Shown here piece after piece: positions 46,871-56,500 of a stretch of 64,000 nucleotides of DNA. A program made the translations under genes and the position numbers. This DNA comes from Streptomyces sp. R44 (lineage in GTDB: Bacteria > Actinomycetota > Actinomycetes > Streptomycetales > Streptomycetaceae), in the NCBI RefSeq assembly GCF_041053105.1, contig NZ_CP163444.1, positions 5,952,001 to 6,016,000 on the forward strand, given 5' to 3'. Under the pieces are notes generated by a model that saw only the letters and a program-made list of their open reading frames with translations, was not told where the DNA came from and did not search any database. Numbering within the stretch: position 1 is the stretch's first letter; each line of letters begins with the position of its first letter.

Positions 46871-49800
46871 ATGCTCGGCGCCGTGGAGACCAGGTCAGTC
46901 AGCCCCGTCTTCGTCGGCCGCGCCGGCGAACTCACCGCCCTCACCGAGGCGCTCTCCCGCGCGACCGCGGGAGAGCCCCAGGCCCTGCTCATCGGCGGTG
47001 AGGCCGGAGTCGGCAAGACGAGGCTCATCGAGGAGTTCCTCGACACGGCCTGCGACCAGGGCGCCGTCGTGGCGCTCGGCGGCTGTGTCGAACTCGGCGC
47101 CGACGGTCTGCCCTTCGCACCCTTCGCCGCCGCACTCCGCGCGCTCCGCCGCCGCCTCCCCGACGAACTCACCGCCGCCGCCGACGGCCACGAGGGCGAA
47201 CTCGCCCGCCTGCTGCCCGAACTGGGCGACCCCGGCAGCCACGAGCCCTCCGACGAGGACTCCACCGCCCGCCTCTTCGAACTGACCGTACGGCTCCTGG
47301 AACGGCTCGCCGCCGACCGTACGATCGTGCTCGTCCTGGAAGACCTGCACTGGGCCGACGCCTCCACCCGGCACCTCCTCACCTACCTCCTGCGCACCCT
47401 GCGCCGCGGCCGGATCGTGGTCGTCGCCAGCTACCGCGCCGACGACATCCACCGCCGCCACCCGCTGCGCCCCCTCCTCGCCGAGCTCGACCGGCTCCGC
47501 ACCATCCGCCGCATCGAACTCTCCCGCTTCACCCGCACCGAGGTGCACCGCCAGCTCACCGGCATCCTCGCCGCCGAACCCGACCCCGCTCTCGTCGAGG
47601 AGGTCTTCGAACGCTCCGACGGCAACGCCTTCTTCGTCGAGGAACTCGTCGTCTCCCACGAGGCCGGCTGCGCCGTGGGCCAGCTCAGCGACTCCCTGCG
47701 CGACCTCCTCCTGGTCCGGGTCGAGGCGCTCCCCGAAGGCGCCCAGCGGGTCGCCAGGATCGTCGCCGAGGGCGGCTCCACCGTCGAGTACGGCCTCCTC
47801 GCCGCCGTCGCCCGGCTCTCCGAGGACGAACTCATCGAGGCCCTGCGGGCCGCCGTCGGCGCCAACATCCTGCTCGCCGTCCCCGACGGCGACGGCTACC
47901 GCTTCCGCCACTCCCTCGTCCGCGAGGCCGTCAGCGACGACCTGCTGCCCGGCGAACGCTCCCGCCTCAACCGCCGCTACGCCGAGGCCCTGGAGGCCGA
48001 CCCCGGCCTCGTCCGCCCCCACGAGCGGACCACCCGCCTCGCCACGTACTGGTACCACGCGCACGACCCCGAGAAGGCCCTCCCCACCGTCCTCCGGGCC
48101 TCCGTCGAGACCCGCAAGCGCCACGCCTACGCCGAGCAGCTCAGCCTCCTCGAACGCGCCATGGAACTGTGGGACAAGGTGCCCGCCGAGACGCGCGACT
48201 CCCTGCGCCCCATCGACTACGCCGACGCCTACCCCGCCTGCGGCTGCGACCCCGAGACCACCTCCCTGCGCTACCTGGACCTGCTCGCCGAGGCCGCCGT
48301 CGCCGCCCGGCTGAGCGGCGAACGGGAACGCGCCGCGAAGATCTGCCGGATGGCGCTCCGGATCCTCGACGGCGACGAGAACGACCCGCTGCGCGCCGCC
48401 TGGTTCTGGACGGAGATGGCCCGGCTCCAGTCCAACCTCGGCAAGGGCGACGGCTGGCCGGAGATCGCCCGCGCCCAGGAACTCGTCAAGGGCCTCCCGC
48501 CGTCCGCCGTCCACGCCACCGTCCTCGTCGGCGCGGCCGGCTGGGGCATGCTCCGCAACCCCGGCCCCGAGGCGCTCGCCGCCGCCGAACGCGCCGTCGA
48601 GTACGCCCGGTTCGTCAAGGCCGAACCGATCGAGCTCAACGCCCGGATCACCCTCGGCACCATCATGGTGTCCGCCGGAGACATCGAGGGCGGACTCGCC
48701 GCGATGCACGAGGCACGCGAACGGACCACCGCCCTGGGCCAGTTCCACGAGGCCGCCCGCGCCCATGTGAACCTCTCCTCCGCCATGGAGGCGCTCGGCC
48801 GCTCCGCCGAGGCCGTGGAGATCGCCGTGACCGGCATCGAACTGGCCCGTTCCCGCGGACTCGTGGACAGCGCCGGCTGGATCCGCGCCAACCTCGCCGA
48901 GTCGCTCCTCTCGCTCGGCGCATGGGGCCGGAGCAAGGAGGAGGCCGAGCTGCTGCTCCGCTCCGGGGCGAGCAGCACCAAGCCGGGCGGCACGGCCCTG
49001 CTCCAGCTCGCCCACCTCGCCACCTTCCGCGGCGAGCCCGCCAGGGCCGCCGAGCACCTCGTCGAGGCCCGCTCCCGCTACGGCGCCCGCGACCCGATCC
49101 CGCAGTACACCCTGCCCACGGCCCAGGCGGAGATCGCCGTCGCGGCCGCCGAGGGACGCCTCGCGGACGTACGGGAACAGCTCGCCACCGTCGCGGAGAC
49201 CGGCTTCCCGCCCGGCACCCACCGCTACGGCTGGCCGCTCGTCCTCACCGCCGTCACCGCCGAGGCGGACAGCCGGGGGCTGCCCGCCGCCGAGGAGGGC
49301 CGCGCCGAGGCGCTCGCCGTGGTCCGTCGCTGCGTCCGCGGGCTCGCCATCCCGGCCCCGGTCTGGGACGCCTACTCCCGGCAGGTGTCCGAGGAGCTCG
49401 CCCGCGCCGAGGGCCGGGAGACCGCCGCCCGCTGGAGCGAGGTCGTCGCCGCCTACGAGCCGCTGGAACGCCCGTACCAGCTGGCCCGCGCCCGCCACCG
49501 CCTCGCCGACGCCCTGCTCGTCGAGGGCGGGCGCCGCGAGGAGGCCGCGGCCCTGCTCCGCGACGCCCACGCCACCGCCGTCGCCCTCGGCGCCCGGCCG
49601 CTCCGCGAGGACGTGGAACTCCTCGCCGCCCGCGCCCGCCTCTCCCTCACCCCGGAGAAGCAGGCTCCGGCACCGGCGGAGCCCGGAGAGGACGGCTTCG
49701 GGCTGACGCCCCGGGAGCAGGACGTGCTGCGCCTGGTCGCGGCCGGCCGCACCAACCGTCAGATCGCCGAGGAGCTGTTCATCTCACCGAAGACGGCCAG

Positions 49801-49900
49801 CGTCCACGTCTCCAACATCCTCGCCAAGCTCGGTGTCGCCGGCCGGGGCGAGGCCGCCGCCCTGGCCCACCGCCTGCACCTCCTCGACGCGCCCCTCTGA
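46871..49900 (+). CDS. Large LuxR-family transcriptional regulator with AAA ATPase domain (LAL type)
   Basis: 1009 residues from ATG 46871, which has AAGGAAG eight bases upstream; ATG 46844 would add nine residues. The N-terminal ATPase has Walker A LLIGGEAGVGKTRLIEEF, and Walker B VLVLEDLHWADAS. A long middle part with TPR-like helical repeats (ALGQFHEAARAHVNLSSAME) follows. The C-terminal LuxR helix-turn-helix is LTPREQDVLRLVAAGRTNRQ followed by IAEELFISPKTASVHVSNIL. LAL regulators control secondary-metabolite or sugar genes. The target is unknown and no adjacent biosynthetic cluster is seen. The gene end overlaps an antisense DUF6191-like gene by 117 bases. Confidence 0.93.
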   Translation: MLGAVETRSVSPVFVGRAGELTALTEALSRATAGEPQALLIGGEAGVGKTRLIEEFLDTACDQGAVVALGGCVELGADGLPFAPFAAALRALRRRLPDELTAAADGHEGELARLLPELGDPGSHEPSDEDSTARLFELTVRLLERLAADRTIVLVLEDLHWADASTRHLLTYLLRTLRRGRIVVVASYRADDIHRRHPLRPLLAELDRLRTIRRIELSRFTRTEVHRQLTGILAAEPDPALVEEVFERSDGNAFFVEELVVSHEAGCAVGQLSDSLRDLLLVRVEALPEGAQRVARIVAEGGSTVEYGLLAAVARLSEDELIEALRAAVGANILLAVPDGDGYRFRHSLVREAVSDDLLPGERSRLNRRYAEALEADPGLVRPHERTTRLATYWYHAHDPEKALPTVLRASVETRKRHAYAEQLSLLERAMELWDKVPAETRDSLRPIDYADAYPACGCDPETTSLRYLDLLAEAAVAARLSGERERAAKICRMALRILDGDENDPLRAAWFWTEMARLQSNLGKGDGWPEIARAQELVKGLPPSAVHATVLVGAAGWGMLRNPGPEALAAAERAVEYARFVKAEPIELNARITLGTIMVSAGDIEGGLAAMHEARERTTALGQFHEAARAHVNLSSAMEALGRSAEAVEIAVTGIELARSRGLVDSAGWIRANLAESLLSLGAWGRSKEEAELLLRSGASSTKPGGTALLQLAHLATFRGEPARAAEHLVEARSRYGARDPIPQYTLPTAQAEIAVAAAEGRLADVREQLATVAETGFPPGTHRYGWPLVLTAVTAEADSRGLPAAEEGRAEALAVVRRCVRGLAIPAPVWDAYSRQVSEELARAEGRETAARWSEVVAAYEPLERPYQLARARHRLADALLVEGGRREEAAALLRDAHATAVALGARPLREDVELLAARARLSLTPEKQAPAPAEPGEDGFGLTPREQDVLRLVAAGRTNRQIAEELFISPKTASVHVSNILAKLGVAGRGEAAALAHRLHLLDAPL

Positions 49901-50080
49901 GCCGGGGGCCTCGGGCCGGGCCCGGGGGAGTCGTATCGTCACCCGGCCCGAGGACAGGTCCACCGGGCCACGGGCCGGGTCGGCGTCTCCCGGATCCTCC
50001 CTGGTCAGGGCCTCCCTGCGGCGCTCCTCCTCGATGTGCCTGCGCGACGGCGCGAAGAACTCGTCAAGTCCGCCGAACAC
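49784..50080 (-). CDS. DUF6191-like small protein, 3' end antisense to the LuxR-type regulator
   Basis: 98 residues from GTG 50080, eight bases after AGGAGG; GTG 50086 lies too close to it. The first 50 residues (FGGLDEFFAPSRRHIEEE, then RREALTREDPGDADPARGPV) match, from memory, the small Streptomyces DUF6191 proteins, which are usually near 70 residues. The following 45 residues are Glu/Gly/Val-rich and lie over the 3' end of the LuxR-type gene; they look like read-through extension rather than conserved domain. It is downstream of, and 14 bases from, the dehydrogenase lipoprotein gene on the same strand. Confidence 0.7.
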   Translation of the reverse strand: MFGGLDEFFAPSRRHIEEERRREALTREDPGDADPARGPVDLSSGRVTIRLPRARPEAPGSEGRVEEVQAVGQGGGLAPAGDTELGEDVGDVDAGRLR

Positions 50081-50093
50081 GGTCACCGCCTCC

Positions 50094-51206
50094 TCACCTC
50101 ACCTCCAGCCGGAGGATCCGGTCGTCCCCGGGCCCGGGCGTGCCCCGGGTGTCGGTCTCGCTGGTCACCAGCCAGAGCCGGTCGCCGCCCGTGGCGAGGA
50201 CCGTGCGCAGGCGTCCGTACTCACCCTTCACGAACGCCTCGGGCTCCCCCGATCGTTCCGCGCCGGAGAGCGGGATCCGCCACAGCCGCTCGCCTCTGAG
50301 CCCGGCCATCCAGATCGCTCCCCGCGCGTACGCGATCCCGCTCGGGGAGGCCTCCGAGGTCGGCCACTGGGCCACCGGGTCCGTGAAACCGGCCCGGCCG
50401 GCCCGCCCCTCGGCCTCCGGCCAGCCGTAGTTCCGCCCGGGCTCGACCAGGTTCAGCTCGTCCCAGGTGTTCTGCCCGAACTCGGCCGCCCACAGTCGTC
50501 CCGCCGAGTCCCAGGCGAGCCCCTGCACATTGCGGTGCCCGTACGAATAGACCACCGAGGCCGGGAAGGGATTGCCCGGCGCCGGCCTGCCCTCCGGCGT
50601 CATCCGCAGGATCTTGCCGCCCAGCGACGCCCGGTCCTGGGCCAGACCGGTCCGGCCCGTCTCGCCCGTCCCCGCGTAGAGCATCCCGTCCGGCCCGAAC
50701 GCGATCCGTCCGCCGTTGTGGACGATCCCCTTCGGAATGCCGGTGAGCACCGGCTCCGGCGGGCCGAGCCGGTCCGCCTCCCCGCCGCCGTACCGCATGC
50801 GCACGATGCGGTTGTCCGAGGCGGCCGTCAGATACGCGTACACCCAGCCGTCCCGGACCGCGATCCCGAGGAGTCCGCCCTCGCCGCCGGGCACCACCCC
50901 CGGCACCTCGCCGAGCGGGGTCTTCGCGCCGGTCCGCCCGTCGATCCGGGTGATCGTCCGCTCGTCCCGCGAGGAGACCAGCAGATCCCCGCCGGGCAGC
51001 TCCGCCAGTCCCCAGGGCGACTTCAGTCCCTCGGTGAGCGTGCCCACCACCGAGACCCGCCCGTCGACGGACGGGGACGAGGAGACCGTCGTCGGGGGAG
51101 GTGGAGCCGCCCCCGGTCGCTCCTCCGTACTTCCCGAGGAGCACCCCGTCAGCAGCACCAGCGCGACGGCGCCCCACAGGGCCTTCACCACAGCAGGACG
51201 GCTCAT
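50094..51206 (-). CDS. PQQ-dependent sugar dehydrogenase-type (glucose/sorbosone dehydrogenase) lipoprotein
   Basis: 370 residues from ATG 51206. The lipoprotein signal KALWGAVALVLLTGC ends at cysteine 22. The six-bladed propeller fold of GDH-B/YliI-type enzymes follows: LKSPWGLAELPGGDLLVSSR, GEGGLLGIAVRDGWVYAYLT, HNGGRIAFGPDGMLYAGTGE and YGHRNVQGLAWDSAGRLWAA. Residues His and Arg of the cofactor site in the middle motifs are present. It may oxidise aldoses outside the cell using pyrroloquinoline quinone. No PQQ biosynthesis gene is adjacent, so the cofactor would have to come from elsewhere. Confidence 0.9.
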   Translation of the reverse strand: MSRPAVVKALWGAVALVLLTGCSSGSTEERPGAAPPPPTTVSSSPSVDGRVSVVGTLTEGLKSPWGLAELPGGDLLVSSRDERTITRIDGRTGAKTPLGEVPGVVPGGEGGLLGIAVRDGWVYAYLTAASDNRIVRMRYGGGEADRLGPPEPVLTGIPKGIVHNGGRIAFGPDGMLYAGTGETGRTGLAQDRASLGGKILRMTPEGRPAPGNPFPASVVYSYGHRNVQGLAWDSAGRLWAAEFGQNTWDELNLVEPGRNYGWPEAEGRAGRAGFTDPVAQWPTSEASPSGIAYARGAIWMAGLRGERLWRIPLSGAERSGEPEAFVKGEYGRLRTVLATGGDRLWLVTSETDTRGTPGPGDDRILRLEVR

Positions 51207-51311
51207 GGTCCGTTCCCCTTCGACGAGTCGAGCGGCATCCCCACCCCCTTTGATACACCGCTCGCCCCGATCAGGTTCCCGCCCGCCGGGCCCGACTTCT
51301 CCGCGAGGCGT

Positions 51312-52319
51312 TCAGTCCCAGGACCCGCGCGGCGCCGGAAGGCCCGCGATCTCCGCCAGGTCCTGCGCCGTGAGCCGCAGCGCGGCCGCTCCGGCGTTCT
51401 CCACCACCCACCGCTCCCGCTTCGCCCCCGGCACCGGCACCACGTGCCGCCCGAGACCGAGCACCCACGCGAGCGCCACCTGCGCCGGGGTGACGTCCTC
51501 CCCGTGCCGCGCGGCCACCCGGCGCAGTCCCGCCACGATCGGCTGGTTCGCGGCCATCATCTCGGCCGTGAACCGGGGGTGCCGGGCCCGCGGGTCGTCC
51601 GGCTCGAAGCCGCCGCCCGGGGTCAGCGTCCCGGTCAGGTAGCCGTTCCCCAGCGGCATCGCCGCCAGGAAGCCGACGCCGCGCGCCGTGCACCAGGGCA
51701 GCAGCCGCACCAGCGCCTCCCGCGACCACACCGACAGCTCGGCCTCCACCGCGGCGACGGGGAACACCTGCTGGATGCGGTCGAGTTGGCGGATCGTTCC
51801 CTCGTGCAGATCGGCTCCGCGCCGGACCGCCCGCGCACCCACGGCACACAGGCCGAGCGCCCGCACCTTGCCCGCCGAGACCAGCTCGGCCATGGCGCCC
51901 CAGGTCTCCTCGACCGGCACCTCGGGGTCCGCGCGGTGCAGCTGGTAGAGGTCGATGACGTCGGTCTGGAGCCTGCGCAGCGAGGCGTCGCAGGCCCGGC
52001 GCACGTACCCCGGCCTGCCGTTGGCGACCACGTGCCGCCGCTCGCCGCCGTCGCCGACCAGCAGTCCGCACTTCGTCGAGACGAAGGCCTCGGAGCGCCG
52101 CTCCTTCAACACCCGCCCCACCAGAAGCTCGTTGGTGAAGGGGCCGTACATGTCGGCGGTGTCGAGCAGGCTCACCCCGGCGTCGAGCGCCGCGTGCACG
52201 GTCCGCAGCGAGCGGTCCCCCCGCTGTTCCGAACGGCTGTACGCCCAGCTCATCGGCATGCACCCCAGGCCGATCGCACCCACGTCGAGCGCCGTCGCCC
52301 CGATAGTCCTGCGCTCCAC
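51312..52319 (-). CDS. Aldo/keto reductase
   Basis: 335 residues from GTG 52319; GGAGGGG lies nine bases upstream. An upstream in-frame ATG at 52382 would run into the divergent gene. The catalytic tetrad is visible: Asp and Tyr in LLDTADMYGPF, Lys in VSTKCGL, His in LYQLHRADP. The NADPH-binding end (GRHVVPVPGAKRERWV) is typical. The enzyme reduces aldehydes or ketones with NADPH; the substrate is not known. It is divergent from the 2-hydroxyacid dehydrogenase gene, with 75 bases between the starts. Confidence 0.93.
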   Translation of the reverse strand: MERRTIGATALDVGAIGLGCMPMSWAYSRSEQRGDRSLRTVHAALDAGVSLLDTADMYGPFTNELLVGRVLKERRSEAFVSTKCGLLVGDGGERRHVVANGRPGYVRRACDASLRRLQTDVIDLYQLHRADPEVPVEETWGAMAELVSAGKVRALGLCAVGARAVRRGADLHEGTIRQLDRIQQVFPVAAVEAELSVWSREALVRLLPWCTARGVGFLAAMPLGNGYLTGTLTPGGGFEPDDPRARHPRFTAEMMAANQPIVAGLRRVAARHGEDVTPAQVALAWVLGLGRHVVPVPGAKRERWVVENAGAAALRLTAQDLAEIAGLPAPRGSWD

Positions 52320-52394
52320 CTGCCGGTACCCCTCCCTGTGCCGTCTCCCAAAGTAACCAATGGAGCGCGGGATTCTTCGCATAGCCTCCCGCTC

Positions 52395-53360
52395 ATGAGA
52401 TTCGAAGAGACGACCGCTGACGTGTGGCTTCCCCTTCCGGCGGACGAGATCGAGGGACTCCCCGCGCCGGGCGGGTCGGGCCTGAACTACCGCTTCTGGG
52501 ACGGCGGTCCCGAGTTCCCCGCCGATCCGGCGCGCTGCGTGTTCTACGTCGTCCCGTACATGAAGGGCTCGGAGATCGCCGTACGGCCGCTGGCCGGGAT
52601 GACCTCCCTCCGCGTCGTGCAGACCCTCTCCGCCGGCATCGACCACGTCACGCCCGGCATCGACTCCCTGCGGCCGGGGGTCGCCCTCTGCAACGCGAAG
52701 GGCGTCCACGAGGCCAGCACCGCCGAGCTCACGCTCGCCCTGATCCTCGCCTCGCTGCGCGGCGTCCCCGGCTTCGTGCGCGGCCAGGACGCCGAGGAGT
52801 GGCGGGCCGGCTTCTACCCGGCCCTCGCGGACAAGTCCGTCCTGATCGTCGGGTACGGATCGATCGGCTCCGCCATCGAGGACCGGCTCGCGCCCTTCGA
52901 GTGCGCGCGGGTGGCGCGCGTCGCACGCTCCGCGCGCACCACAGAGCGCGGCCCGGTGCACGCCCTGACGGACCTGCCGGCGCTGCTGCCGGAGGCCGAC
53001 GTGGTCGTGCTGTCCACTCCGCTCACGCCCGCGACCACGGGTCTCGCCGACGCCGGCTTCCTGGGGCGGATGAAGGACGGGGCGCTCCTCGTGAACGTCG
53101 CCCGGGGCCCGGTCGTCGACACGACCGCGCTGCTCAAGGAGGTCGAGAGCGGTCGGATCACGGCTGCCCTCGACGTCACCGACCCCGAACCGCTGCCGGC
53201 CGGGCACCCTTTGTGGCACGCTCCCGGTGTCCTGATCAGTCCCCATGTGGGAGGTTCCACTTCGGCCTTCATGCCGAGGGCGAAGCGGCTGATCGCGGGA
53301 CAGCTGCGGCGGTTCGCGGCGGGCGAGGAACTGGCCAACGTCCTCCTCACCACCGGCTGA
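52395..53360 (+). CDS. D-isomer-specific 2-hydroxyacid dehydrogenase
   Basis: 321 residues from ATG 52395. The NAD-binding motif is VGYGSIGSAIEDRLA. The catalytic Arg is in NVARGPVVD, the Glu region in DPEPLPAGHPL, and the His in LISPHVGGSTS, the usual triad for this family. It oxidises or reduces 2-hydroxy/2-oxo acids. It shares 30-odd percent of features with phosphoglycerate dehydrogenase at 60653 but is shorter and lacks the C-terminal regulatory domain. The specific substrate is unknown. It may be co-expressed with the divergent aldo/keto reductase. Confidence 0.93.
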   Translation: MRFEETTADVWLPLPADEIEGLPAPGGSGLNYRFWDGGPEFPADPARCVFYVVPYMKGSEIAVRPLAGMTSLRVVQTLSAGIDHVTPGIDSLRPGVALCNAKGVHEASTAELTLALILASLRGVPGFVRGQDAEEWRAGFYPALADKSVLIVGYGSIGSAIEDRLAPFECARVARVARSARTTERGPVHALTDLPALLPEADVVVLSTPLTPATTGLADAGFLGRMKDGALLVNVARGPVVDTTALLKEVESGRITAALDVTDPEPLPAGHPLWHAPGVLISPHVGGSTSAFMPRAKRLIAGQLRRFAAGEELANVLLTTG

Positions 53361-53530
53361 CCGGAGGGGAACGTTCGGCCGGGCGGGTGATGCGCGCCCC
53401 CGACACGCGCCGTGCGCAAGCCCCCAGGCCGTCACGGAGAGTACTGCGGCCCTGTCCCTGAGTGACGGTCCTGGTGTATCGTCCCGTGGCGGGGGACTGC
53501 GTCGAGAACGGGCTGACGCTGGGGAGCGAA
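53361..53530. promoter_or_regulatory. Upstream region of the CdgC-like gene with a BldD-operator-like sequence
   Basis: At 53432-53444 tcacggagagtac fits the BldD pattern TNAC-N5-GTNA except for the last base. BldD with bound c-di-GMP is known to repress several cdg genes in Streptomyces. The site is 87 bases before the chosen GTG 53531. Only one mismatch-containing match was seen, so this is tentative. Confidence 0.35.
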
Positions 53531-56500
53531 GTGACGGGACATCAGAAGCCGAGGGGGGCGACGGGTGAAGCACGGCCGGAGGACCGACGATCCGACGCGG
53601 CGACGCCGCCGGCGGCAAGCCTTCCACGCCTCACCGCCGGCCTCGCGCGCTCGGTGCCGGACCAGGCGGCGCCGCACCGGACGCCCCGCGCCGCCACACC
53701 GCCGGACACCGGCGACGGCAGCCACGACCATGACGCCCACGACCGCGACGGGCACGCCCCCGGGGGCGCCGACGAGCCGACGGCGCGGCCGCACGACGCG
53801 GCCGGGTGCGGCGGCCCGGCACCGGAGGATCCGGTGAGCGCGCCCGGGGCGGTCCTCACCCGTCGCCCCCTCGGCAGCGGCGACTCCGGCCACCCGGACC
53901 CCGGCCGCCCCCGCCTCGGCGGGGCCGTCGCCCAGATCGCCCTCGGGCTCGTCTGCGCGGGCTACACCACCGGCGCGTCCCTCGGCTGGGGCTCACCCCG
54001 ACTGGCTCTCTTCATGGGCGACTTCGGGCTCAGCGCCGCCGCGCTCACCGCCGCGGTCTCCTGCTTCCTGTACGGCCGAGGCCACCGCGGCAGCGCCCGT
54101 CCGGCCTGGCTCCTCTTCGCCTTCTCCTCCTTCATGGCGGCCGCGGGGAACGCCGTGTGGGGCTGGTACGAGGTCGTGCTCCGCACCGACGTGCCCGACT
54201 CCTCCGTCGCCGACCTCTGCTTCTTACTCTTCGCGCCGCCCGCCATCGTGGGCCTCCTCGTCCTCGCCAAGAAGCCCGTCACCCGGGCCGGCTGGGTGTG
54301 CCTGGGGCTCGACGCCTGGCTCATCGGGGGCTCCCTGCTCACGCTCTCCTGGAGCCTCGCCCTCGCCCGCACCACGCACTTCGAGGGCGAGTCCGTCGCC
54401 CAGGCCGCGCTGTCGCTCGCGTACCCGCTGCTCGACATCGTGCTCGTCAGCATGGTCCTCGTCCTGCACTTCCGGCGCTCCCAGGCGAACCGCTCGGCGA
54501 CGAACACCGCGATCGCCGCGCTCGCCCTCACCGTGCTGTGCGACGCCCTGTTCACCTCGCCGCTGCTCCGCGAGAACTACGCCTCGGGCCAGCTGCTCGA
54601 CGCCGGCTGGTTCGCCGGCTCGCTGCTGCTCGCCTACGCGCCCTGGGGCGTGCGCCGGCCGCCGGACAGCGCGGCCACCGCACGCGGGCCGTCGCTCCAC
54701 AGCCGCCCGGTCGCCGGCTCGCTCGCCGCCCTCACCCCGTACCTCGCCGCGGCCGTCTGCACCCTGGGCATCCTGTACAACGTCGTCGAGGGGCGCCGGG
54801 TCGACCGCGTCGTCGTCCTCACCGGCTGCACGGTGGTGCTCGCCCTCGTCGTGCGCCAGGGCATCATGCTCCTCGACAACATCGCCCTCACCCACGAACT
54901 GGCGCAGAAGGAGAACCACTTCAGGTCGCTCGTGCAGGGATCCAGCGACGTCATCATGATCGCCGCGCCCACCGGGATACTCCGCTACGTCAGCCCGGCC
55001 GCCTCCGGTGTGTACGGACGGGACGCCGAGGAGCTCATCGGCTCCGAGCTCGCCTCCCTGATCCATCCCGAGGACCTCGGCGCGGTCGTCCACGAGGTAC
55101 GGCGCTTCCTGGCCGTCTCGCCCGCCGAGGAGCCCACCACCCGGATCGAATGCCGCTTCCGCTCGGGTCGCGGAGACTGGCTGAACGTCGAGTCGACCGT
55201 CAACCGGCACCAGGGCGGCCTGATCTTCAACAGCCGGGACGTCACGGAACGCGTGCGGCTCCAGGCCCAGTTGCAGCACAACGCCGAGCACGACCCGCTC
55301 ACCGACCTGCCCAACCGGGCCCTGTTCACCCGAAGGGTCCGGCAGGCGCTCAGCGGCCGCCGCTCCTCCGACCCCGGCACCGCCGTGCTCTTCATCGACC
55401 TCGACGGCTTCAAGGGGGTCAACGACCGCCTCGGCCACCAGGCCGGGGACGACCTCCTCGTCCAGGCCGCCCGCCGCCTCCACGACTCCGTACGGGCCGG
55501 GGACACCGCCGCCCGGCTCGGCGGCGACGAGTTCGCCGCCCTCATCCTCGGCGACGGCGGCCGCGACCGCACGGCCCGCCGGAACCAGGTCCAGGAGATC
55601 GCCGACCGGCTCCGGCTCACCCTCTCCCAGCCCTACCGCGTGGACGGCGGCAACGAGGTCCGGGTCGCCGCCTCCATCGGCGTCGCCTTCGCCGAACCCG
55701 GCATCGAGGCCGGCGACCTCCTGCGCAACGCCGACCTGGCCATGTACCGGGCCAAGGCCGCCGGCAAGGACCGCGTCGAGCTCTACGCCCCGCAGATGCA
55801 GGCCGAGGTCGTCCGACGCACCGAGCTCGCCGCCCGGCTGCGCACCGCCCTCCACGACGGCGAGTTCGCGTTGCTCCACCAGCCGGTCGTCGACCTCGCC
55901 ACCGGCCGCATCTCCGCCGTCAGCGCCCAGGCGCGCTGGCGCTCCTCCCAGGGCATCCTCTTCACCCCGGCCGAATACCTCCGGGTGACCGACGACGGCG
56001 AGCGCACCGCCGAGCTCGGCCGCTGGCTCTTCGAGGAAGCCGTCGAGCAGGCCGCCGAGCGGGCGGGAATCGGCCACCGTACGCCCGTGTCCATCCGGCT
56101 CTCCGCCCGGCGCCTCCTCGACCGCTCGCTGCCGCTCGGCTCCGTCGAGTCACTGCTCACCCGGCACGGGCTGCCGTCCGGCTCGCTGATCGTCGAGCTC
56201 GCCGACAGCGACCCCCGGACCTCGCTCGACGAGCTGGAACAGCGCCTGGTCACCCTGCGCCGTCTCGGCGTGCGGATCGCGCTCGATGGCTTCGGCAGCG
56301 GACACGTGGCGATCAACGCCCTGCGGCGGCTCCCCGTCGACATACTGAAGCTGGACCGGGGACTCGTCGAAGGCGTGGTCGAATCGGCCCGGCTCCGCAA
56401 GATCACCCGCGGGGTGCTCCGTATCGCCGGCGAGCTCGGCATGCAGACCGTCGCCGAGGGAGTCGACGTCCCGGAGCAGGTCATCGCCCTGCGCGCGATG

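Noticed and set aside
51312..53627. A possible 771-codon extension of the aldo/keto reductase gene
   Set aside because: Residues before about 52319 are antisense to the 2-hydroxyacid dehydrogenase; the Shine-Dalgarno and domain start support GTG 52319.
53565..53837. Alternative plus-strand frame over the low-complexity N-terminus of the CdgC-like gene
   Set aside because: Arg/Pro/Thr-rich composition with no family features; the main frame continues into clear membrane and PAS regions.
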